A stretch of DNA of 64,000 nucleotides from Chionoecetes opilio (GCA_016584305.1 JACEEZ010015309.1:50001-114000); one strand, 5' to 3'; shown: positions 10,877 to 22,625, numbered from the stretch's first letter. The notes: generated from the letters alone by a model not told the origin. Program-made: numbers and translations.

Positions 10877-11660
10877 CAGTCAAACCTCGATATAACGGAC
10901 CTCGATGTAACGGACATCGGATATAACGGACTCCATTTGCGTGACTTTTTTTTTTTTTTTTTTTTTTGCATATTAGACCGCTTATCGCCGCTCGAATTGT
11001 CAACTCAACATTATTGTATTATTTTCTCATTTTATTTTAGAATGCTTGGGTTTTAAGGAGTTTTGATGTATCACATATTAAGATATAATATTATAAGGAA
11101 GGAGCCTGTGTTGCTAGTGATTTAGTGGTAGAAGGTGTGTATTGTTTAAAATAGTGACTATTAGTGTTATAGCGTGGCTGCTGCTACGTCTCCCTGTCAC
11201 CTCAACACCCTAAATCACCCTTATCTAAGGTGACACGCAGTGCTACACTGACCTAAATAGTGACACGTGTATAGAACTGCACTTCACAACCATATAATAT
11301 ACATAATAATGAGCATTAGTCATGATAATAAGCAATACCTTTGGAAGCCACGGCTGAATCTGGCTCGTAGTAATTTGTTTACCTTTCACTAGAGCTTGAG
11401 CTTGACTAGCTACACGGTCTGGTTGTGTTTGTGATTATTTCTCATTTATTTCACGTGTAGGAGCGGACCAAATTCAGCATGTAGTGCCAGTCACTGTTTA
11501 CCTCCCAGCATAGCTACACAGTCTGGTTGTGTGTGATTATTTCTCATTTATTTCACAATTTTTCCGGTTTTTTCATATATTTTTACCCCCTTGGGAAAAT
11601 ACCCTCGCTATAACGGACTCCTCCTCCCCCCCTTTAGTCCGTTATATCGAGGTTTGACTG
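10877..11660. mobile_element. TA-target pogo-like MITE, CAGTCAAACCTCGATATAAC ends
   Basis: The left end CAGTCAAACCTCGATATAAC and right end GTTATATCGAGGTTTGACTG are perfect inverted repeats flanked by TA (10875-10876 and 11661-11662). There is a poly-T run at 10947-10967 and no ORF. The interior (GCTTGGGTTTTAAGGAGTTT and onward) matches 50579-50830, which is the 5' part of a longer family member. Confidence 0.9.
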
Positions 11661-11933
11661 TATAGAGATATAGGCCTAAGTTTTGTAAGAAAACGTGTAA
11701 GTGTGTGGGAACAGATGTAACACATAGGCCTAAGCTTTGTACGAAGACGAAACCTTGTGTGGGCGTGTCTTGAGTATCTCATAGGGAGGAGGAGTTTTGG
11801 GAAGCCTATGGAAATTGTAAAGGTGTGTCTTGAAGTGAAGAAGGACCAATAACAAATATTGTAGGCGTGTTCTAGGAAATAAGTTGTGAGGAGAACCTGA
11901 TAAATGCCAGTTACCTTAAAGAAGGGAGAGTTA

Positions 11934-12022
11934 CTATATAAGATGAAACACAGATGAAATTATTCATTCAGACTAGACTATGGACTTCTTTAAGGTAAGT
12001 GGAGGACTTCTTTAAGGTAAGT
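11934..12022 (+). promoter_or_regulatory. possible promoter and mini first exon with duplicated splice donor
   Basis: CTATATAAG (TATA box) at 11934-11942 precedes an ATTCATTCAG initiator-like sequence. The ATG at 11980 opens M-D-F-F-K and is followed at once by GTAAGT (11995), a consensus 5' splice site. The block GGACTTCTTTAAGGTAAGTGG is then repeated 22 bp downstream, giving a second donor at 12017. Reading through to it meets a TAA. A very short first exon is a common arthropod layout. The downstream exons are not identified, so this stays a candidate. Confidence 0.3.
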
Positions 12023-12470
12023 GGAAGTGATGTCGCAAGGGATTGGTAGTCATTGTATTTAGGGTGACATGCAGCCATATTAATGTGTTAGGATGTTTAA
12101 TGATAGGATGTTATAAATCAGGGAGTGTGCGTGCATGCATATATGAAGTTTTGTTGATAATGTTGTGAACTAAGGAATGTAGGGAGTGATAATTACGTAG
12201 GTATGCGGTGTGTTACGAGATTATGTATCTTGGGCAATTGCAAGGGAGATGTAATATGAGATATGTAAGAAATAATAATAACGGAAAATGCAATCGTTGT
12301 TCCTGAACCTTACTGAGCCTGAAGAGAAGGAACAATAACAAGTTCATAAGCAAGAGCAGGATGTTGCTTTACGACAGAGTGATGTTCGAAAATGTCAGGC
12401 TTCGCGGCATTGGCCTCCACTGGAAATAACCCAAACTGAGTAGCAAGTCCAGTGTACAGTAGTCTTTGCC
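12023..12470. other. unassigned spacer, possible intron sequence
   Basis: No repeat or coding signal recognised. If the mini-exon at 11980 is real, this would be its intron, but I cannot find a matching acceptor and exon. Confidence 0.35.
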
Positions 12471-12739
12471 TGGACCATTTCTAAACTAACCTAATAAAGG
12501 CATTTCCAATGATTTTTAATGTAACCCATCATTCTTAAAACATCAAAATACATAGGAAAAGAGCATTTCTAGCCTCATACCAAGTTATTGGTTGAAAGTA
12601 CCAAAATACCGAAAAAAGTAGTAAAATATGTGGTCATCTTGGGGATCCTGGCACCAATTAGAATATTACTATTAGTTTTATTGTTCGGCTATAGCGCGCC
12701 GATCGTGGCACCAAGTGGCGCGACAGCCGAGGGTTGAGT
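12471..12739. mobile_element. 3' fragment of the 2056-4377 family
   Basis: Matches the last ~270 bp of the element at 2056-4377: the CATTTCCAATGATTTTTAAT block, a GGGGATCCTGGCACCAATTA block, and the terminus GCCGAGGGTTGAGTGTA. The left half is missing. It ends about 60 bp beyond the stop codon of the zinc-finger gene, so it may lie in that gene's 3' untranslated region. Confidence 0.75.
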
Positions 12740-12796
12740 GTATATGATTTCCAATCTATTCTCGGGTACATCCACACTTGTCCACACAACACAACC

Positions 12797-13786
12797 TCAA
12801 AAGTGGATCTTCACGTGCCTGGCAATTTCTTTCTTTGTCTTGAAACACTTGCTACAAACATCACACTTGAACTCTCTTAAGCCAGTGTGTCTAAAGGTGT
12901 GTTGTTTGAGACATGAAATGGTAGTAAATCTTTTTCCACACTCTAGACATTCATGATTTTTAATACCACCATGTGTCATGGTGTGTCTGGTGAGGTGACT
13001 CTTGAGACTAAATTTTTTCCCACACTCTAGACATTCATGATTTTTAACACCACTGTGTGTCAGAGTGTGTTCGGTGAGGTGATCCTTTCTAGCAAATGTT
13101 TTCCCACACACTAGACATTCATTTTTAACACCACTGTGTGTCAGGATATGTGTGGCGAGGGAAGAATTCTGGGTAAATCTTTTCCCACACTCCAGACATT
13201 CATAATTTTTATCACCACTGTGTGTCACTATGTGTTTGGTGAGGTCACTCTTTCTAGTAAACCTTTTGCCACACTCTAGACATTCATGATTTTTAACGCC
13301 ACTGTGTATCAGAGTGTGTTCGGTGAGGTGATCCTTTCTAGCAAATGTTTTCCCACAATCTAGACATTCATTTTTAACACCACTGTGTGTCAGGGAATGT
13401 CTCTCAAGCTGACTCTTGTATTTGAATGTTTTGTCACACTCCTGGCACTTCAGCTCACTGTCTGCCTTGTGGCCTGAGCTGCCTGCCTCCAGGTGATTCT
13501 TGCCATCACACCTGTGCCTCCCCACACCTGAGGCAGACGGATACTGCTGCTCCCGGCCACTCATGCTGCTGCCCGGCCCCACAGCCTCCACCGCAGCAAT
13601 ACTCTCGCCAGCACACGCGACGGCCGGTCCTGCGGGAAGCCTCGGGGATGCTGGAGTGAGCCAGGGTTGGTGCCGGGCGGAGCAGCCGGCTTGAACTGTG
13701 ACCTCAGCACCTGCAACAGTGGTGACAGTCAGTACACTGAGAGCCATGCGCTGGCTTGACACTCTGCTCCTGCCTGCGGGGCCCAC
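12797..13786 (-). CDS. C2H2 zinc-finger protein, finger exon (8 fingers)
   Basis: Probably a nuclear DNA-binding protein. Read from 13786 the frame is 329 codons. After ~130 non-conserved residues come eight C2H2 fingers in a row, from CQECDKTF to CDVCSKCF, joined by HSGVKN-type linkers instead of the usual TGEKPY. The protein ends ARHVKIHF just after the last finger. Fingers 2 and 5 are nearly identical (CLDCGKTFARKDHLTEH and CLVCGKTFARKDHLTEH), suggesting internal duplication. The ATG at 13786 may not be used: the sequence before 13710 looks like intron, with TTGCAG ending at 13711 on the minus strand and GTGTGAGT starting at 13811. A paralog with the same layout is at 59085-60235. The target DNA is unknown. 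Confidence 0.85.
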   Translation of the reverse strand: MGPAGRSRVSSQRMALSVLTVTTVAGAEVTVQAGCSARHQPWLTPASPRLPAGPAVACAGESIAAVEAVGPGSSMSGREQQYPSASGVGRHRCDGKNHLEAGSSGHKADSELKCQECDKTFKYKSQLERHSLTHSGVKNECLDCGKTFARKDHLTEHTLIHSGVKNHECLECGKRFTRKSDLTKHIVTHSGDKNYECLECGKRFTQNSSLATHILTHSGVKNECLVCGKTFARKDHLTEHTLTHSGVKNHECLECGKKFSLKSHLTRHTMTHGGIKNHECLECGKRFTTISCLKQHTFRHTGLREFKCDVCSKCFKTKKEIARHVKIHF

Positions 13787-13811
13787 ACCCTGCTTCCTAC
13801 CTCACTCACAC

Positions 13812-14001
13812 CACACTTGGCAAGGTCAAGAACCTTGGAACAGTGGCGGCAAAGATACTTCAGTGTGAGATGTGTCCCCAGGTGGAGCTTTCTGCCTGGT
13901 TCTTTGGTGGTGTAAACTGATGTCACCTTATACAAGAGGCGCCTTGCAACACTGTGTTCAAGACACTGAATTCCCTTATGCATGAACACTGAAACACTCA
14001 C
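13812..14001 (-). CDS. candidate upstream exon of the zinc-finger gene
   Basis: The minus-strand frame from the ATG at 14001 reads into KYLCRHCSKVLDLAKC and meets GTGTGAGT at 13811. Joining phase 1 to the acceptor at 13710 gives DLAKC-G-AEVTVQAG with no stop and removes a 101-bp intron. The CRHCSKV segment and the splice signals recur in the paralog near 60270. The start codon is a guess, and a further upstream exon is possible. Confidence 0.45.
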
Positions 14002-14490
14002 GTCACATAAGCGTTAAGGGGGCCAGCTAATCAATTTTTTTATTTTATTTATTGGGTTATTGCTCTGAAATTAACACCAGGAGTTTGGGACATAATATAC
14101 ATCAATTCTAACCCCAAAACAACTGCAACCCTTTCCCTTTTCACTCCTTTCGAAAATTTTTAAAATTTCACATTGTTTCTCCTCCTATACTAATTGCTGT
14201 ACATGCATGAAACATGGTATGGTACAAGGGCCTGGTTCAGACCTTCAAACCTATAGAGAGAAATCGTACCGAAATATTTTTTTTTGTGGAATATAAATTT
14301 TCAAATTTTCAGGCTCTTTTCAGATATTAAAAAAACTATAGAGTGAATCACGTGTTATCATTATTATGTGTGAATTTTCATTGACATTGGTTAAAATTTG
14401 ATGGAGGAGATACAGTGGGAACATATAAAACTTGTTTTGAGATACGGGCCACTAAAGTTTTTGCTAACTTTGAACTCTTGTATTAGTCCT

Positions 14491-15667
14491 GGCTCTGGGG
14501 GGAGTTCATGTACATGGCTCTTGTAGAGCATGACCCTAAATGTTATTGTTATATATGTCAAGGCCGTCAAAAAAAGTTTGGGTAACACTTCCAGATCAGG
14601 TACAGTTTTTCCGCAGAGCCCGTTGAAGATTTTTGGTCGAGCGTCCAGAATCGAAATTGACGATATTGTAGTTTCATGCAATAAACCACCATCAGGTCCA
14701 CAAGTTATTCATTGTGATTAATTGCCAAGCCTTTGATAGTACTAACAACATTTTATGACTATTCAGACACATAAACCTCGGGTTTCAGTGCGAAATAGCT
14801 AAAATGTTAGTGATTTTAGTCCAAAATCCTTCGAGTTTGAAAATGCCTCTATGTTTGAAGGCTCTCCACAAAGTCAATATTATACTTAGAACTGTCATAC
14901 TTCTCCAAAAGTTTCCTTATCAAGTCCTCTGACAATTCCAATTCACATATTGGTTAAAAAAAATTAAGTATGGTGGCGAGGGAGACAAATGTAACCGAGA
15001 GTCAACCTTAACTTAAGTTGCCGCGTTTAGCCGCATTTAGCGATTTCGGTCAAATTATCATATCTCTCCTAATAATTGTCTTAGGAAGTAAATGTTGGTG
15101 TCTATTTGTATGTTTTTGACCCTAAGGAATTGAGTGACACTATTTTAAAGTTGTTTGGAGTTGATTTGGTTATCATAATGCCATATTGTCAAAAAAATAT
15201 GCGGAGAAACATAATTGTTGGTATGGTAGGCATGGACTCCACATATTAGAGGAAAAGCAATCGTGTTACTGAATGGTAATGTTGTTCATAATACTTGATG
15301 AAATAATTAATATATATTATTTCTTTCCCAGGACCCTGAGATGTTTTGTCGGTCTGCTGCCATAGCCTGAGGGGTGACCAATCGTCTTCACACGCCTACA
15401 ACCATACTCATGGATTCAACGATGGAATCAGTCGCACTATCAAAGTCATCCACAGACATTTCAGTTGACGTCAATAAGTGCATCATCTGTCAGACAACAA
15501 CTGCTGATAAACTGTTAGTACCAGCAATGGTGTAGAAGGATCCGAGAAGCCAGTGACATACACAATGATCATGTTTCCAAAAGACTGAAACTTGTTGATG
15601 AAGACCAGTTCCTTTACCATGTAACGAATGCCTGTTACAAGAAGTACACTATGAAATCTGTTCTTGA
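14491..15667 (+). repeat. left inverted arm
   Basis: 1,177 bp, complementary to 17499-18674. It includes the ATG at 15410 and the first zinc-like C-x2-C motif (KCIICQ). Relative to the right arm it has lost single bases near 15513 and 15532, which break the frame. Confidence 0.9.
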
Positions 15668-17515
15668 TAGACTTACGAAACAGAATGTAGCTCAAAGTCA
15701 AGATCAGTCATTGAATCAGCAGAACACATCAGAGGATAGAAACACTCGCTCACAGACTGCCCGACACCCGCCCAATACTGGCCCGACAGCAACAGCAGTG
15801 CGTGACATAAATTGTATTATCTGTGACAACAAATCATACAAACATGAGTACATAAAATTTCGCATCTGCGAATCCAACCGTGCTTCGTCCTTTCTTGCTG
15901 CAACTAACTATTTCCAAGATGAAGTCTACACTCGTACCTGCGACCTTCAAGATCCATGTTCTGTGTTTGGCGCAGATGTATATTATCACAACGAATGCAT
16001 GATCAAGCACATGTACAAGTACGACTCAAGCTCCAAGGAGTTACCACCACAATTATCAACCAAACACCTTGTATGGAATCAGGTTGTGTCTGAGTTAGAG
16101 AAAGGCGTGAAAAAATGGCAACGGCTATGAGTTGTGTGTTACCCGAAACCACTTGAATAGCATTGATGACCAATGTGGCTTTCGCAACAGAGATGTGAAA
16201 ATATTTTTGATTAATCAATTTGGTAGTGATGTTGATTTTACATATCCTGATGCTCTGCGTAAGTCAATGATGGTGTTTGGTGTGTCACGTAACTCGGCAA
16301 ATGCATTAGCCGAACGCATCCGTTCTGTTGATCCTATACAAGTATGTGCTTATGTTATACGGAAGTCTCTTGCTGAATACGATTTTGGACTTGAAGACAA
16401 CTTTTGTGATGCTCAAGAGTTAAAGCTTGCATGTAATGACATGGATATCCCCGAAGCTGTACTTAAGTTTTTTGGGACGTTGTACAATTTCAAACCTGAA
16501 ACCTACAAACAAGCAGCATCATCAGTCATGACACAGGAGAAGGTTGCTGATAATGAGAATGCTGACGAGGACGATAGTGATGATATCAGCGCCAGTGATG
16601 GCAACTTATCCACACGACGTTGTCGGAAGTTGCAGTCTCTCTTCCAAACGATGTATTACGTGCATCACTGTGGGAGAAAGAGAACACCCATGCATATCAT
16701 GAATGCAGAGTCTGTCCATGCACTTGGACGTGGAGGTAAAATCGTGACCTCAATATTAAACCATGAAGGATTGGCACTCAGTTACACGGAGCTCCGTAGG
16801 TATCAACACGACCTATCATCTTTCACAGCACAACACAACAAAGATCGCATTGCACTACCGAGTCACTTTGACCCTGGACAATTCACGTCTGGCGCTATTG
16901 ACAACTGGGACCATGAAGGAGCGAGGGTCTCAGAGCATGACACAGTGACTGTACTCTTCCAAGATAAACCCGTTTCATCGCCATGCAAGCCAAAAATTTC
17001 TGACACATAAGTAACACACGGGCCACAAGCTTTCAAGGAAATCCTACCATGTCAAATACTCTCAGATTTCCACAAATCAGCACGCAATCCCGACATCCCA
17101 GCGTCATACAAAGTGAATGATGAAGTCTACAAATCTGCAAAAGCTGACGGAGCGAAACTGAAGGACACCACCTGGTCCCTCACTCACATCGAGTATGCCG
17201 AAAAAGAGGTATCAATATATCCTCAATCACAGTCGATGCCGTCTTGGAGTGCAAGCAATTCCGTTTGGACTGAAGAGAACATTCCGGTGAAAAATCTTGC
17301 ATTCGTCCCCGTGCTTCCGTATGCCATCACTGAACATGCCACTGTGTATTCTGCAATGAAGAATTTCTTGGACCTTGGTTCACAGTTGGTTCAACAAGAA
17401 ATACCTTTGTATTGTGATGAGGGAGTGTGCCACATAGTGAGAGAAATTCAGATGAGGCATGCACAAGAATTTGAGACGCTTGTACCAGTTCTGGGATCTC
17501 AAGAACAGATTTCAT
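15410..17515 (+). pseudogene. damaged ~700-codon gene of unknown function
   Basis: Start at 15410 (MDSTMESVALSKSS). Visible features in order are KCIICQ, NACYKKYT, a second CIICDNKSYKHEY, YYHNECM, then a longer region with CGRKRTPMHIMNAESVHALG, SILNHEGLALSYTELRRYQ, IDNWDHEG and VTVLFQDKP, and finally DEGVCHIVREIQMRH followed by LVPVLGS. Breaks: 1-bp losses near 15513 and 15532, a frameshift near 16125, and an in-frame TAA at 17008-17010. At 17499 the frame enters the inverted arm, so the C-terminus is lost. The two CxxC motifs suggest metal binding. The architecture resembles multicopy uncharacterised arthropod and cnidarian proteins I recall, but I cannot name the family. A transposon-borne protein is likely from the context. 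Confidence 0.65.
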
Positions 17516-18674
17516 AGTGTACTTCTTGTAACAGGCATTCGTTACATGGTAAAGGAACTGTCTTCATCAACAAGTTTCAGTCTTTTGGAAACATGATCAT
17601 TGTGTATGTCACTGGCTTCTCGGATCCTTCTACACCCATTGCTGGTACTAACAGTTTTATCAGCAGTTGTTGTCTGACAGATGATGCACTTATTGACGTC
17701 AACTGAAATGTCTGTGGATGACTTTGATAGTGCGACTGATTCCATCGTTGAATCCATGTGTATGGTTGTAGGCGTGTGAAGACGATTGTCACCCCTCAGG
17801 CTATGGCAGCAGACCGACAAAACATCTCAGGGTCCTGGGAAAGAAATAATATATATTAATTATTTCATCAAGTATTATGAACAACATTCCCATTCAGTAA
17901 CACGATTGCTTTTCCTCTAATATGTGGAGTCCATGCCTACCATACCAACAATTATGTTTCTCCGCATATTTTTTTGACAATATGGCATTATGATAACCAA
18001 ATCAACTCCAAACAACTTTAAAATAGTGTCACTCATTCCTTAGGGTCAAAAACATACAATAGACACCAACATTTACTTCCTAAGACAATTATTAGGAGAG
18101 ATATGATAATTTGACCGAAATCGCTAAATGCGGCTAAACGCGGCAACTTAAGTTAAGGTTGACTCTCGTTACATTTGTCTCCCTCGCCACCATACTTAAT
18201 TTTTTTTAACCAATATGTGAATTGGAATTGTCAGAGGACTTGATAAGGAACTTTTGGAGAAGTATGACAGTTCTAAGTATAATATTGACTTTGTGAGAGC
18301 CTTCAAACATAGAGGCATTTTCAAACTCGAAGGATTTTTGGACTAAAATCACTAACATTTTAGCTATTTCGCACTGAAACCCGAGGTTTATGTGTCTGAA
18401 TAGTCATAAAATGTTGTTAGTACTATCAAAGGCTTGGCAATTAATCACAATGAATAACTTTTGTGGACCTGATGGTGGTTTATTGCATGAAACTACAATA
18501 TCGTCAATTTCGATTCTGGACGCTCGACCAAAAATCTTCAACGGGCTCTGCGGAAAAACTGTACCTGATCTGGAAGTGTTACCCAAACTTTTTTTTGACG
18601 GCCTTGACATATATAACAATAACATTTAGGGTATGCTCTACAAGAGCCATGTACACGAACTCCCCCCCAGAGCC
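17499..18674 (-). repeat. right inverted arm
   Basis: 1,176 bp, reverse complement of the left arm. On the minus strand it reads the same protein start, and here the frame stays open past KCIICQTTTADKTVSTSN and RLKLVDED. A 1-bp loss (near 17565) then leads to a stop. The damage in the two arms is at different positions. Confidence 0.9.
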
Positions 18675-18949
18675 TATACTATATACTGAACCATAAGTAA
18701 GTGATATCATGGTAGTATTTGTATTTATTTTGAAGTCTTGAGTATTTATAACATATAGAATAGTATTTTTCCTTATTGAGTCATATATGTTGATGCCCAG
18801 GCAAATAATCCTCTGTCTTCAGGCTCCTGGTCCCCCCTGCCTGAAGAGGCAGGGGGGACCTGGCTGCCTGAAGAGACAGGGTATTACTCTAGGGCAGCGT
18901 TTCTCAACCAGGGTTCCGCGAGAGGTCGTCAGGGGTTTCGTGGGAAACT

Positions 18950-20036
18950 GATTTTTTTTTTTTTTTTTTTTTTTTTTTACATCACAAAGGACTGGCCGAT
19001 GGCACAAAAAAAGAGGTAACATAAAGCCCGCTTAGTTGCCAGTCCCTATAAAGAAGACAGTAAGAGAATAAAGAAAGCGAGGTGGGCCAATTTAGTTCGG
19101 GAGGTGTCTTGTTACTCTTCTCTTGAAAAGATTTAAGTCGTAGGAAAGTGGAAAAATAGAAACAGTTAGAGAGTTCCAGAGTTCCAGTTCCAGAGAAGTG
19201 GGTGAAAGGGATGAAAGAGTAAAGATACTGATTAACTCTTGCATTAGGAAGATGGACAGAACAGGGATGAGAATGAGTCGAAATTCGCGGGTGGGGGGGG
19301 GGGGGGGGCATGCAGTTAGCAAGTTCAGAAGAGCAGTGAGCATGAAAATAACGGTAGAAGATAGCAAGAGAAGCAACATTGCGGCAGTGATTTAAAGATT
19401 GAAGACAGTCAGTCAGAGGAGGGGAGTTAATGAGACGAAAAGCTTTTGACTCAACCCTGTTTAGGAGAGCTGTATGAGTGGATTCCCCCCAAACATGAGA
19501 GACATACTCCATACATGGGCGGATAAGGCCCCTGTACAGAGCAAGCAACTGAGAGGGAGAACAAATATGGACGCAGAAGCCACAGGACACCTAACTTCTT
19601 AGAAGCTGTTTTAGCAAGAGATGAGATGTGAGATTTCCAGTTCAGATTTTTAGTAAAGAACAGTCCAAGAATGTTCATTGTAGAAGGAGATAGCTGAGTG
19701 TCATTGAAGAAGAGGGGATAGTTGTCTGGAAGGTTTTGTAGAGTAGGTAGGTGATGAAATTGGGTTTTTGAGGCATTGAACAAAACAAGGTTTGCTTTGC
19801 CCCAATCAGAAATTATAGAAAGATCAGAAGTTAGGCGCTCGGTGGCATCTCTCCGTGAAACACTTAGTTCCTGTTGAGTTGGACGTCTAATAAACAACGT
19901 TGAAAATTGCAGGGTAGAATCATCAGCGTAGGAGTGGATAGGGTCTTTGAGTTAGACTTAGAAGATCATTAATGAATAATAGAGAGAGAGAGCGGGTGAT
20001 AGGACAGAACCCTGGGGAACACCACTATTAATAGAC
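18950..20036 (-). pseudogene. LINE reverse transcriptase, 5'-truncated, with poly-A tail
   Basis: On the minus strand the frame begins with GVPQGSVLSP, then SYADDSTL (YADD codons at 19930-19919), the reverse-transcriptase active site. It continues through NASKTQFHHL, SHISSLAKTASKKLGVLWLL, YRGLIRPCMEY and FKRRVTRHLPN, the usual end of this type of non-LTR protein, with the stop near 19092. A 3' UTR and a poly-A tail follow (T run at 18951-18978 on plus). There are several frameshifts. The 5' side stops exactly at the TTAA element at 20037. Clade is probably CR1/Jockey-like. Related copies: 26465-26830, 48650-48790, 60840-61790. Confidence 0.8.
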
Positions 20037-20040
20037 TTAA

Positions 20041-22279
20041 AGTAATCATCCAGACCATTTCATCATTCCTGATTTTATGTAGTTAGAGTATAGCCATTAT
20101 CGAGTGTATCAACATGTCACTTTTTGCATCCAGTCAGCCGTTTTTTAATAATCCGCAATCAAAATCTGTAATCCCCGAGCTTCAAAAATGCCGTGCACTG
20201 GCAGAGCGACGGCAATGGTGGCTGGTGGACGTCATCCAGGCGTTCCTCCGCCACAGCCATATAAATACACGTAAACCTAGGAATACATTAGTTATTGAAT
20301 TTGGGTGTTTCGGGGAATAGATTTTTATGCGATAAGGGTATACACAGCATCTTAAGGTGGTGCAGCAAGAAAGCGGTGTCTCAGAGAAGTTTGCACACGG
20401 TACAGACCTATCGGCGAGGAAATGTGAAAGATGTTGGTGTTGGGTGATGGTAGGGAAAGGGTGGGTGTTGGTGGTGGGGGAAGGGGATGGGTGTTGGTGG
20501 TGGGGAATGGGATGGGTGTTGGTGGTGGGGGATGGGTGGTTGGTGGTGGGGGAATGGGATGGGTGTTGGTGGTGGGGGAAGGGATGGGTGTTGTGGTGGT
20601 GGGGGAATGGGATGGTGTTGGTGGTGGGGGAAGGGATGGGTGTTGGTGGTGGGGGAATGGGATGGTGTTGGTGTGGGGGAAGGGGATGGGTGTTGGTGGT
20701 GGGGGAATGGGATGGGTGTTGGTGGTGGGGGATGGGATGGGTTTGGTGGTGGGGAAGGGATGGGTGTTGGTAGTGGGGGAATGGGATGGGTGTTGGTAGT
20801 GGGGGATGGGATGGGTGTTGGTGGTGGGGGAATGGGATGGGTGTTGTGGTGGGGAATGGAGGGGTGCTGGTGGTGGGGGAATGGGATGGGTGTTGGTAGT
20901 GGGGGAATGGGATGGGTGTTGGTAGTGGGGGAGGGATGGGTGTTGGTGGTGGGGAATGGGATGGGTGTTGTTAGTGGTGGGAATGGGATGGGTGTTGGTG
21001 GTGGGGGAATGGGATGGTTGTTAGTGGTGGGGGAAGTGGGTGGGTGTTGGTGGTGGGGGAATGGGATGGGTGTTAGTAGTGGGGGAGGGGATGGGTGTTG
21101 GTGGGTGGGGGAAGGGGGATGGTTGTTAGTGGTGGGGGAAGTGGGTGGGTGTTGGTGATGGAGGAATGGGATGGGTGTTGGTGGTGGGGGAAGGGGATGG
21201 GTGTTGGTGGGTGGGGAAGTGGAGTGGGTGTTGGTGGTGGGGGATGGGATGGGTGTTTAGTGGTGGGGAAAGTGGGTGGGTGTTGTGGTGGGGGAATGGG
21301 ATGGGTGTTGGTGGGTGGGGAATGGGATGGGTGTTGGTGGGAATGGGGATAGGTGTTGGTGTGGGGGAATGGGATGGGTGTTGGTGGGTGGGGAAATTTG
21401 GATGGGTGTTGGTAGGGGTGGGGGGGGTGGGGGAGGGGTGGGTGTTGGTGGTGGGGGAATGGATGGGTGTTGGTGGTGGGGAATGGGATGGGTGTTGGTG
21501 GTGGGGGAATGGGATGGTGTTGGTAGTGGGGGAAGGGGATGGGTGTTAGTGGTGGGGGAAGTGGGTGGGTGTTGGTGGGGGGGAATGGGATGGGTGTTGG
21601 TGGTGGGGGGATAGGGATGGGTGTTGGTGTGGGGGAGGAGGGGATAGGTGTTCGGTGGTGGGGGAGGGGGGGGTGTAGTGGTGGGGGAAGTGGGTGGGTT
21701 GTTGTGGTGGGGGAATCGATGGGTGTTGGTGGTGGGGGAAGGGGATGGGTGTTCGGTGGTGGGGGAAGGGGATGGGTGTTCGGTGGTGGGGGAAGGGGAT
21801 GGGAGTAAGTAGTGGGGAAGGGGGTGGGGTAGTGGGGTGGATGTTGGTGGAGGGGAAGGGGATGGGTGGTGGGAAGGGGATGGGTGTTGGTGGTGGGGGT
21901 AGGGGAGGGGGAAGGGGTGATGTTGGGGTGGGGGAAGGGGATGGATGTTGGAGATGGGGGAAGGGGATGGGTGTTGGAAGTGGAGAAGTGGGTGGGAACG
22001 GAGGTGGGTGGGTGTTGGGGATGAAGTAGGTGAGTAATGCAGATTCTTGAAGGACTCCAGCAACCCTCTCTCTCATCTCTCTCTCGGTGAACACCTTCAA
22101 TGACGTCATCAAAAATATTCGCGGGCCTGTTGGAGGGAAGAAACTTTTCCCCACGCTTTTTACAAAAGTGGTGTTTTATGGAAATAAGGCGTGGAAATTA
22201 ATTCTTTTTTGTGGATTAGGTGTTTTGAATGAAACATCAACATATTTATGCAAAGAAAAAATGGGTCTGGACGATTACT
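20041..22279. mobile_element. TTAA-flanked element with G-rich minisatellite
   Basis: The left end AGTAATCATCCAGACC and right end GGTCTGGACGATTACT are flanked by TTAA (20037-20040 and 22280-22283). The left interior opens MSLFASSQPFFNNPQSKSV at 20114, closely matching the start in the copy at 8279-9435. The right interior (GTCATCAAAAATATTCGCGG to GGAGGGAAGAAA) also matches. Between them lies a ~1.6-kb minisatellite where the other copy has a CT/GA microsatellite. Confidence 0.75.
20430..22010. repeat. G-rich minisatellite, ~26-bp unit (copy A)
   Basis: About 60 irregular units of GGGTGTTGGTGGTGGGGG plus AATGGGAT, with 1-5 bp indels between units. The G strand is the plus strand. Long Gly/Trp/Val frames on plus and Pro/His/Thr frames on minus are repeat artefacts. 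Units become more variable towards the right end. Confidence 0.95.
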
Positions 22280-22625
22280 TTAAGAGAGAAAACAATGTCC
22301 GTCTACAGTAGGGCTAATGAGTAGGTGTCTGCAAATTGGCTAATCGTATGGAAATGCATTTTTTTGTCATTTTTGTGTTTAATATCATATTCGTAATTTT
22401 ACTATACGCGTACGGCATATTCTTGGAAAAATTTTGGGTATTATAATAAAGTCTTCAACCTGTTATATCATTTGAAAGTATAATAATCATAGGGAATATA
22501 TTTAGCGACGTCTATACGGCGCCAGTGTGAAACCGCCTTTGGTGGTCAGTGGACAGTAGCTACATGACGAATTAAGTATCTGTACCAAAGACAACACAGG
22601 TTTCACATTAGGGAAGCAAATTTCA

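Larger units (their letters stand above)
14491..18674 (+). mobile_element. unclassified element with 1.18-kb inverted arms
   Basis: The sequence from 14491 (GGCTCTGGGGGGAGTTC) to 15667 is repeated in reverse complement from 18674 back to 17499, with few differences. Each arm contains an outer non-coding part and the first ~85 codons of a gene. The unique middle (15668-17498) carries the rest of the reading frame, which is cut where the right arm begins. The element sits inside a TTAA MITE. No clear target duplication is visible at its ends, and I cannot assign a superfamily. Confidence 0.7.
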
